64,000 nt of DNA from Algoriphagus marinus (GTDB lineage Bacteria > Bacteroidota > Bacteroidia > Cytophagales > Cyclobacteriaceae): contig NZ_MSPQ01000007.1 in the NCBI RefSeq assembly GCF_001936475.1, positions 1 to 64,000 of the forward strand, read 5' to 3'. A program made the position numbers and the translations under genes. Below the pieces are notes generated by a model. That model was not told the DNA's origin, did no database searches, and saw only the letters and a program-made list of their open reading frames with translations. Of the stretch, positions 8,232 through 16,400 are shown piece by piece. Position 1 is the stretch's first letter; every line of letters starts with the position of its first letter.

Positions 8232-8991
8232 GCTCCTCAAATACGCGCTATACGACATTATTCAATCGCGATTTGCGATTCTATACACCTTGTTTATGCT
8301 CTTGGTAGCCATCGCTGTCTATCAAGTTTCAGAAGATATGAGTAAAGTATCACTCAGCCTCCTGAATATCATGCTTATGATCGTGCCTTTGATCTCAGCA
8401 ATATTTGCGACTACCCATTTCTTCAACAACCTGGAGTTTACAGAGCTAATGCTCGCTCAGCCCGTCAAGCGTAGTCATGTCTTTCTTAGCCAAATTATTG
8501 CCGTAGTAGTTGTTTTGAGCCTAGCTTTAATTTTGGGATTCGGAGTTCCGATGTTGATATGGGGTTCCGATATGACTGTTTTGACTTTATTGGGGATCGG
8601 AATCAGCCTCAGTATTGTATTCGCTTCAATGGCATTTTTAGCTTCGGTTAGCACCCGTGACAAAGCCAAAGCAATAGGAATAAGCCTTTCAATTTGGATC
8701 TATTTTTCCTTGATTTACGACGGTCTGGTATTATATATGATTTACAGTTTTGCAGACTATCCTTTAGAAAAAGTCACACTTGCCTTGACTTTTCTAAACC
8801 CAGTTGATCTAGGTAGAATTATCATGTTGATGCAGCTCGATATTTCTGCTTTGATGGGATATACAGGGGCTTTCTTTGCTGATTTTTTCGGCAACATTAA
8901 AGGAATTGTCATCTCTTCAGGCATTCTTATCCTTTGGATGGCAATTCCTGCCTATTTTTCAATGAGACGCTTTGCGAAAAAGGACTTCTAG
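8224..8991 (+). CDS. nosY: NosY ABC transporter permease
   Basis: A 255-residue membrane protein with about six helices in the ABC-2 permease pattern (near residues 17-37, 50-72, 95-117, 120-142, 152-175 and 228-248). It partners NosF in the NosDFY system. It starts within the last codons of nosF and is followed by a strong intrinsic terminator, so it is the last gene of the operon. No second nosL, nosR, nosG or nosH is present after it. Confidence 0.93.
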   Translation: MLKLLKYALYDIIQSRFAILYTLFMLLVAIAVYQVSEDMSKVSLSLLNIMLMIVPLISAIFATTHFFNNLEFTELMLAQPVKRSHVFLSQIIAVVVVLSLALILGFGVPMLIWGSDMTVLTLLGIGISLSIVFASMAFLASVSTRDKAKAIGISLSIWIYFSLIYDGLVLYMIYSFADYPLEKVTLALTFLNPVDLGRIIMLMQLDISALMGYTGAFFADFFGNIKGIVISSGILILWMAIPAYFSMRRFAKKDF

Positions 8992-9014
8992 AAAAATTAA
9001 ATCAGATTTATGAA

Positions 9015-9049
9015 AACAGCCTCGATTAATATCGAGGCTGTTGTTTTTA
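9015..9049 (+). terminator. Rho-independent terminator of the nos operon
   Basis: A perfect 12-bp stem AACAGCCTCGAT / ATCGAGGCTGTT with a TAAT loop is followed by GTTTTTAT. It starts 23 bases after the nosY stop and nothing else is encoded nearby, so it ends the nos transcript. Confidence 0.93.
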
Positions 9050-9515
9050 TCTACCTATATGACTTTGATTAATAATAAAAGGCGGATGACCAATGTATTC
9101 TTTAGCTTCTTAGAATAAACTTTTTAAAACGGTCTTTCGCTTAAAAAACCAAAACTTTCATGGATTATGGTTTGAAGAAAAACATATGATCATTCAATTT
9201 TAGCTCCACCCATTCTCTTTTGTTAGACATCTTTATACTGATTTTGAGTTTAATTTATTTCATAAAAAAAGCTATGCTCAAAATGCATGAGATTGATGGA
9301 ATTTGCATTGCTTTTTTTTGAAAATTATGGTTTTATAAACGAAAACATAATTCTGGATTCTTTAAAAATTCATTTTTAGTCATTTGGTTTTCACTGATTT
9401 ATTTTTCAAATTATTTTTTCTTAATCTTCATTTGCACAAAATCATGAATGATTTTGACTCAAGTTCAATATAACTTAAAGCGATTTTTCAAACTTACATT
9501 TTTACTCAATTCGTT
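9050..9515. other. Long AT-rich non-coding gap
   Basis: No convincing gene lies in these roughly 470 bases between the nos terminator and the next CDS. The only structure I can point to is the inverted repeat at 9264-9318. A TTCATTTG sequence near 9428 is one base from the Bacteroidota -7 consensus and could drive the downstream gene with a leader of about 75 bases. Confidence 0.5.
9264..9318. repeat. Imperfect inverted repeat in the intergenic gap
   Basis: The arms AAAAAAAGCTATGC and GCATTGCTTTTTTT pair over 14 bases with one mismatch, around a 27-base loop, and the right arm ends in eight T. It has the shape of an intrinsic terminator for a transcript from either side, although no gene explains it. 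It could mark the 3' end of a small RNA. Confidence 0.35.
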
Positions 9516-11117
9516 ATGGCCAGAAAATTTTCAGATCTCCATTGCCACAATCACATGCGAGCGCATTTTCACATGCAACAAAAACGAAAGAAGTTTGAAA
9601 GAAAAGGGGAATTCACACCTTGGACAGTCATTGCATCCAACCGAAAAGGATATCTCAAAGGAAAAATGGGAGCAGCTTACTCCCAGGCTGATTTAGTAAA
9701 AGCATGGAATGGAAATGTAAGACTGACTTTTAATTCACTTTACCCACTTGAGCGGCAGTTTGTCAGGGGTTTGGATAAATTGAATACCACAGACCTACTC
9801 CATATTTTAATTGGTACAACAACATCTCATCACCTTCCACTACGGGATTTAATTCAGGTTTTTTATATGCGGATTCCAAAAGTGGCAGTAGATCATTTTC
9901 AGTCTATTGATTATGACTATTGGGAGTCACTTCAGCATGAAAAAGATTTTGTGTTGATCGATTCTGGGGTGACCATCAAAAAAAATGAAATTCACACTTC
10001 AGGTGTGATTCGAAGGATTTTTGAAAATGAGTTCAAACGATCCAAAGCATTTAAAAAAGAATTAATCGCAGAGAGAGCAAGATATTTTATTCCAAAAACC
10101 AGAGATGAACTCATCAAGTCCTTAAAGGATGATAAAGAAATCACCATGATCCTGACCATTGAGGGAGCTCATTCTTTGGGTAGCGACAGAGCCACTGTTG
10201 CCGAGCTTTCCCGAAGGGTCAAGTACCTCAAAGAGGAATGGGAGGCACCGGTTTTCTTCATCACTTTTGCACATCACTTCAACAACAGGCTATGTGGACA
10301 CGCACATTCGATTCCAGATAAAGGAAAAATACTTCTCAATCAATCCAGAAATCTCAATAAGGGATTCAATGAAAAAGGAAGAAGAATAGCTCGAGAATTA
10401 TTGGGATTAAACAAAAATTTAGAGCGAGACCCTAAATTTGGATATAGAATCCTGTTAGATGTCAAGCACATGAGTGCGCAATCCAGGAAAGATTATTATG
10501 AAGAAATAGTTCTACCCTGCTTGATGAATGGCGATCAAATTCCTGTGATTGCTTCACATTGCGGCTATTCAGGAATTGAAAAGCTTCAAGATCTGATCAA
10601 CAATTATGATTTGGAAAAGGACGATTACACTGATCCAAAGACTAATAAATTTAACGCATGGAATATAAATGTATGCGATGAAGACATTGAAGTAATACTA
10701 AAAACCGGTGGAATCTTTGGTCTCTCTTTCGATCAGCGAATCCTTGGGATCACAAAAAAGGACAAAGATTCGCCTAGAAATGGAATCCAGCTACTTTGGG
10801 AAAATATCGAAGGAATCGTCAAAGGTGTCTATTCCAATAAAAATCTCTCAGAGGATCAAAAATTCCAAATCTGGAAATCGATGACAATCGGAACTGACTT
10901 TGAGGGATTAATTGATCCTACTGATTTCTATCCAACAGCCTTGGAGTTTGAAATCTTCGCCAATAATTTGGTTTTTGAAATTGATCAGGCGCGCAAGAAA
11001 TCAAACACCAAATATTTGGAGCATCTCCAAAGTCGAGAAGATTGCGAAAAACTGGTGGATGATTTTTGTTTTAATAATGCTGAAGCATTTGCAGTGAGAA
11101 ATTTCCCAATACCCTAA
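9516..11117 (+). CDS. M19 (renal dipeptidase)-like amidohydrolase-superfamily metalloenzyme
   Basis: A 533-residue protein without a signal peptide. It keeps the metal-ligand pattern of the peptidase M19/amidohydrolase barrel: HxH at H9 and H11, E216 in TIEGAHSLG, H318 in DVKHMS, H348 in VIASHCG and an Asp at D461 in IGTDFEG. M19 enzymes usually begin HxD, so HxH is a variant nearer to general amidohydrolases. It is longer than typical dipeptidases (about 350-420 residues), with insertions at roughly residues 20-200. Substrate unknown: dipeptides or another amide are the first guesses. It stands alone, converging on the kynA gene. Confidence 0.7.
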   Translation: MARKFSDLHCHNHMRAHFHMQQKRKKFERKGEFTPWTVIASNRKGYLKGKMGAAYSQADLVKAWNGNVRLTFNSLYPLERQFVRGLDKLNTTDLLHILIGTTTSHHLPLRDLIQVFYMRIPKVAVDHFQSIDYDYWESLQHEKDFVLIDSGVTIKKNEIHTSGVIRRIFENEFKRSKAFKKELIAERARYFIPKTRDELIKSLKDDKEITMILTIEGAHSLGSDRATVAELSRRVKYLKEEWEAPVFFITFAHHFNNRLCGHAHSIPDKGKILLNQSRNLNKGFNEKGRRIARELLGLNKNLERDPKFGYRILLDVKHMSAQSRKDYYEEIVLPCLMNGDQIPVIASHCGYSGIEKLQDLINNYDLEKDDYTDPKTNKFNAWNINVCDEDIEVILKTGGIFGLSFDQRILGITKKDKDSPRNGIQLLWENIEGIVKGVYSNKNLSEDQKFQIWKSMTIGTDFEGLIDPTDFYPTALEFEIFANNLVFEIDQARKKSNTKYLEHLQSREDCEKLVDDFCFNNAEAFAVRNFPIP

Positions 11118-11136
11118 TAATATTCTTTAGAATAAA

Positions 11137-12096
11137 TCAGTCTTCTCCGAAGATCTCTTTTACTACCCATCCTTTGCCCCACTCATCTTGCTCCTTTTCA
11201 GACCAAAGTTCTGGAAAGAAAATCACTTTTTGAAAACGTGGAGGAAGGTATTTCTGCCAGTTGGTACCTCCTGTCGCCGCAATATCTACAGGGTCTTTCT
11301 GGAGGTAACGTACGGCAGATTTGTAATGAGCCAAAGGCCAAAAGACATTTGCCTTCAGATCAAATTGCTTCATGAGTTCGGTCATCTCCTCAGAAGGCTT
11401 ATCCAAATCAATGTATTTTTGCCAAAGGTTTTTTCGTCGGTAATTTTCAATAATCTCGATTAGTTTTTTACCGTACTTTATTTCGAAATTTTTAAGTGTG
11501 AGCGTCTTTTGACCGGAGGCCAATTCAATTGCTCCTTGCTGCCAGTACAAGTGTTCAAAAATATCATCCGCTGGAGAGTGATAGTCAAACTCCGATCTTT
11601 TGGATAAGGTGACCAAATGAAAAGCATCTGCCGCCATCAATTCGATCTCACGATATTGAGCACTCTGGAAGCCACTTGATGGAAGAAGAGACATTCTGAA
11701 TTTCAGAAATTGCTCTCGCTCCATTCCTTTCCACATCATCGCAAAAGAGGAGATCAAATGATCAAAATACATTAAAATTCGCTCCATCCGCTGTTTGAAA
11801 AATTCCTCTGTAATCGGATCACTGTCTGATATCTGCTCCATTTCGGAGATAATCAGTTTGAAATACAACTCAGTAATCTGATGGTAGATGATGAAAATTT
11901 TCTCATCCTTAAAACTTGTTTTTGGCTGCTGTAGCGAAAGTAATACATCCAAATTAATGTATTCCCAGTAGGTCAGATAGTCGGCATAAAGCAATCCCTC
12001 CAGGTAAGAAAGCATATCCTGTCCTGAGGCTTTGAACTTCTCTTCAAGTTGGTGGATTTTATCAAGAATTTTGGGGTCAAACTGGGATTCATGCAT
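11137..12096 (-). CDS. kynA: Tryptophan 2,3-dioxygenase
   Basis: A 319-residue heme enzyme that opens the indole ring of tryptophan to N-formylkynurenine. Family landmarks: TYWEYINLDVLLSLQ at residues 42-56, the distal H72 in IIYHQITELYFK, R134 and the SGFQSAQYREIE block at 141-152, the proximal heme ligand H257, and the T275-G-G substrate loop. Start at ATGCATGAA; length is normal. It is divergent from glutaryl-CoA dehydrogenase (120 bases between), a step further down tryptophan and lysine catabolism. The other kynurenine genes are not in this window. Confidence 0.93.
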   Translation of the reverse strand: MHESQFDPKILDKIHQLEEKFKASGQDMLSYLEGLLYADYLTYWEYINLDVLLSLQQPKTSFKDEKIFIIYHQITELYFKLIISEMEQISDSDPITEEFFKQRMERILMYFDHLISSFAMMWKGMEREQFLKFRMSLLPSSGFQSAQYREIELMAADAFHLVTLSKRSEFDYHSPADDIFEHLYWQQGAIELASGQKTLTLKNFEIKYGKKLIEIIENYRRKNLWQKYIDLDKPSEEMTELMKQFDLKANVFWPLAHYKSAVRYLQKDPVDIAATGGTNWQKYLPPRFQKVIFFPELWSEKEQDEWGKGWVVKEIFGED

Positions 12097-12215
12097 GGGT
12101 TCTTTTTTAGGGAAAAAGGTAGTTTTTTAACCTTCGATCTATTTACTTCGAGTTATCAAAAGTGGCTTTTCTTCAATACAAAAGTCATTGATTCATTCTA
12201 ATAAACCAAAATATC

Positions 12216-13421
12216 ATGGAAGCAACTGCAATCCATAAATCTCAAAAGCAGGATACATTCGAAGGAGTGGATTTTCTGGATATAGACGATTTGCTAACCG
12301 AAGAGCATAAATTAATCAGAGGCTCAATTCGAGACTTTGTAAAAAGGGAGATTTCACCTTACATCGAAGATTGGGCACAGAAGGCATATTTCCCTTATGA
12401 TATTGTAAAGAAATTTGGTGACGTTGGCGCATTCGGCCCACAAATTCCTGCCGAATACGGAGGTGGTGGATTGGACTACATTGCTTATGGCCTGATCATG
12501 CAGGAGATTGAGCGAGGTGATTCAGGTATGCGATCTACGGCTTCTGTTCAAGGATCTCTAGTAATGTATCCAATTTATAAATTTGGCTCAGAAGAGCAGC
12601 GAAAGAAATACTTACCGAAGCTTGCCTCAGGTGAGTTTTTAGGATGCTTTGGATTGACTGAGCCAGATCATGGTTCTAACCCAAGCGGAATGGTAACCAA
12701 TTTCAAGGATATGGGCGACCATTACCTTCTTAACGGAGCCAAAATGTGGATTTCCAATTCTCCAAAAGCTGATATTGCAGTGGTATGGGCTAAGAATGAG
12801 GAAGGTAGAATCCATGGTTTAATTGTGGAGCGGGGTATGGAGGGTTTTTCTACTCCGGAGACCCATGGCAAGTGGTCCCTTCGGGCTTCCTGTACTGGTG
12901 AACTTGTTTTTGATAATGTGAAGGTTCCAAAAGAAAATCTTCTTCCAGGCAAATCAGGGTTAGGTGCGCCAATGATGTGTTTGGATTCTGCACGATTTGG
13001 AATCGCTTGGGGAGCAATCGGGGCAGCGATGGATTGCTATGAATCTGCGCGTAAATATGCCGCAGAGCGAATCCAGTTTGGAAAGCCCATTGCAGGCTTT
13101 CAGTTGACTCAAAAGAAGCTGGCAGAAATGTTAACTGAAATCACCAAAGCGCAACTTTTGGCCTGGAAGGTTGGTAAAATGATGAATGAAGGAACAGCTA
13201 AAACCGTCCACATTTCAATGGCCAAAAGAAACAATGTGGAAATGGCACTAAATATTGCTAGAGAAGCAAGACAAATCCATGGGGGTATGGGGATCACCGG
13301 CGAATATCCGCTAATGCGACATATGATGAATCTGGAATCTGTACTTACTTATGAAGGAACTCATGATATCCACTTATTAATTCTTGGTCAGGAGATAACC
13401 GGATTACAAGCTTTTAAATAA
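12216..13421 (+). CDS. gcdH: Glutaryl-CoA dehydrogenase (acyl-CoA dehydrogenase family)
   Basis: A 401-residue FAD enzyme. The GcdH-type signature MRSTASVQGSLVMYPI, the FGLTEPDHGSNP flavin segment, the R-x-QFGKPIAGFQ block and the C-terminal TYEGTHDIH with catalytic base E380 all match glutaryl-CoA dehydrogenase, which oxidises and decarboxylates glutaryl-CoA to crotonyl-CoA. Another short-chain acyl-CoA dehydrogenase is less likely. It is monocistronic, with a terminator 18 bases after its stop. Confidence 0.9.
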   Translation: MEATAIHKSQKQDTFEGVDFLDIDDLLTEEHKLIRGSIRDFVKREISPYIEDWAQKAYFPYDIVKKFGDVGAFGPQIPAEYGGGGLDYIAYGLIMQEIERGDSGMRSTASVQGSLVMYPIYKFGSEEQRKKYLPKLASGEFLGCFGLTEPDHGSNPSGMVTNFKDMGDHYLLNGAKMWISNSPKADIAVVWAKNEEGRIHGLIVERGMEGFSTPETHGKWSLRASCTGELVFDNVKVPKENLLPGKSGLGAPMMCLDSARFGIAWGAIGAAMDCYESARKYAAERIQFGKPIAGFQLTQKKLAEMLTEITKAQLLAWKVGKMMNEGTAKTVHISMAKRNNVEMALNIAREARQIHGGMGITGEYPLMRHMMNLESVLTYEGTHDIHLLILGQEITGLQAFK

Positions 13422-13438
13422 GCAGAAAACATAAATTC

Positions 13439-13473
13439 AAAAGCCTCAAAGAAAATTCTTTGAGGCTTTTTTG
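13439..13473. terminator. Bidirectional terminator between gcdH and the phosphatase-like gene
   Basis: A 15-bp perfect stem AAAAGCCTCAAAGAA / TTCTTTGAGGCTTTT has a 2-base AA centre. The T-run follows on the + strand and the A-run precedes it, so it can stop both convergent transcripts. Confidence 0.9.
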
Positions 13474-13490
13474 TTGCATAAAACCAGGTT

Positions 13491-16400
13491 TTACCTTTTT
13501 ATAAATCTTCTGATAAATACTTTTCGATCCTCTCCCTCTAGCATCACCATATAGGTTCCTGCGGCTATACCAGAGATATCAAGTTGGAAATTCTTGTTGA
13601 GCGACTTTGATATCATGACGGTGCTTGTGACTTCTTTTCCTTCCATGCTGTAAATCTTAAGTGATTTCACATCTATAGATTGATCAGATTTAATTTCAAG
13701 TTCCACCTGATCATCGGCTGGATTAGGATAAATTTTCAGCTCTTCGGAAAGAATTGGATTTTGCCTTAAAATTCCAGCAATAGTGACTTCTACAGGCAAA
13801 AGTTTCGCTTTACACCCTGAAGAATTTGTCAACTCGACCGTATAAATACCCATTTCAAACAAGGTTAGAATCCGCCCTGTAGCTGATGGTATCGGAGCTT
13901 CATTCAGGTACCACTGGTAAGTGAAATCTCCTTCCGGCGCGACCAATTTGTTTCCATCTGGCTTGATTTCTCCTGTAGGAATTGGATTTACCTTGACCTC
14001 ATATTTCGCAGTTTCAGCAAGGCAAGCTCCTTGATAGCGAATAACCGCATCGTAAATTCCACCAACTTCAATCGTCAATACTTTACCATTTTGCCCAACT
14101 ATTTCGACCCCATTTCTTCGCCAACGAAGCACTTCAAAAGCTGCCGTAGAATTTAGCGTCAATTCAGATGCAGAACCAGCACAAAACTCCACTGGACCAG
14201 AAATAACAACCGGAGCTGAATTTTTAGCTTTAACAGTAAGTTGAGAAATCTTCTCCGTCACATTTCCTGAGTTATCAACTACTCTAACTTCAATTGGAAT
14301 AACCTTTCCAAGGTCTTCACATGTAATAGACATTCGATTAATGCTGATCTCTTTAACTCCACAATTATCAATTAGGTCAGTATAAAAGAGTTGAGGATTC
14401 AATTCAAATTTCCCAATACTAATATCAAGCTCTAATTCAATTGATTTAGAATTGAAAACTGGAGGTAAATTATCTTTCACTATCACTAAAACATCCTTGG
14501 CATTGGTCTGATTTTTTGAATCAGTTAATGTGACTTTCACTGAATTTTCGCCAAGATTAACACAGGAGAAATCAGTTTTGGCTATAGATACAGTAATACT
14601 TGGATCGGACAATGGCCAAGTTTCAAAAAGATTTTCAGCCTTTAAAGTAGCATTGCCTTCTTGATTCAATTCGAGAATAACACTTGACTTAATTGGTGGA
14701 AAAACTGTCTGATTAAAGTCGTCTGCGGTAAACGTCACGCTACCCAACTTGGCTTTACAGCCGGCAGCATTAGTGATTTCCACAGTATACTCTCCCTCTT
14801 GTGTGACTTGATATGTTTTAGTAATGGCATCGGAGATTTTTTCTCCATTTCGATACCATTGATAGCTATTGGCGGTCGGAGCGGTTAAAAGTTTGTCTTC
14901 TCTACTGATTTCACCGGTAGGCAGTGCATTGATTTCAACAACAAAGGAATTGGTTTCGGACACACAAGCTCCTGAGTAACGAATGACTGCATCATAGCTT
15001 CCACCTACTTCGATTTCCAGCGTCTTCTCTTTTGCCCCGACAATTTCAAGCCCATTTCTTCGCCACTTGATAACTTCAAATTGAGCTTCAGAATTTAAAG
15101 TCAGGAGTCCTTTGCTTCCTTCGCAGAATTCGGAATCACCTGATATGCTTACTTTTTGGGTTTCAATTCTGTTTAAAGTAAGGATAGCCACAGCTTCCAC
15201 CACATTTCCTGAGGCATCCAGCGCCTTGATCGAAATCGGAATCTCTTTTCCTAAATCGTCACATGTGGCAGTAGTTTTATCTATTGTAACTTCCTTTACA
15301 CCACAATTGTCAGTCAATTCAGCTATAAAATCTTCAGGCTTAAGTACCAAACTTCCAACAGTGACATCAAAATCTGCATTGAAGGCTTTAGGAGTTAAAA
15401 CTGGTTTAAGATTGTCCTGAACTTTGACAATCGTCTTTTCCTCCCAAGTTTGACCAGATAGATTTTTGATAGTGATCGTAATCTGTTTTTCTCCAATATC
15501 CGAGCAGGCAAATTCAGATTGACTTAGTTTGATATCCAGATTAGGATCAGCTGGAGGCCAGGATATAAATACATTTTCCGGCTTGAGAGAGGCTTTCCCA
15601 GATTCATCGAGCGGTAGCTCAACAAATTCTTTGACTTCCCCAAATGGGAGGTCAGAAAATGTAATCGTAACTTTTTCGGTTAAGACACTGCATCCACCAT
15701 CAGGAATAATTTTCGCCCAATAGGTTCCTGGGTCGGTTACCAAAATAGCTTTCTCATTAGCTCCTTCGATCGGAACACCATCTTTAAGCCAGCTTTCCAA
15801 ATTAAACCCAAATTCATCTCCTAATTTGATTTCAATAGGTTCTCCAATAAAACCTTGGAAATTACCGGAAGGATTGATTGAAATCTTTTGGGACTCAAAA
15901 GGAGTAACATTAATCGTAATCGATTCTGAAGTGATATTCCCGGAATTATCAGTCGCAGTTAAAATCAGTTCGATTGGTGAGTCATAATCTGAACAAGTAA
16001 CGTTAGTCTTATTCAGATATAAATCAGATAGGCCACAATTGTCGGTGAGCGATTCAACAAAATCCTCAGGATTAAGCTCCAACTCTCCTTTTACCAAATC
16101 AAAAGATAGGCTTGGGATTTTAGTAGTTAAAACTGGAGGTAGCTCATCTTTCACAATCACTTTTATCCAATCTTCGAACCTCCCCGGATTGGTGGGGTCA
16201 TCAATTAATTGACCTTGAGTAACTTTCACATCGTTGGAACCCAAATCTTCGCAGGTAAACTTGGATTGACTCAGGATTAGGTTACTTAGAATCTCTGGAT
16301 TATCGCTAATCAAAACATCTTCCGGAGAAAGCTCCGCAACTCCGGATTCATCTAAATACAAAACAATATCCTGATTGTAATCCTCAGTAAGCTCTCCAAA

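Noticed and set aside
8992..9515. tRNA or other structured RNA gene in the gap
   Set aside because: No cloverleaf or known RNA motif found by eye; only one inverted repeat is visible.
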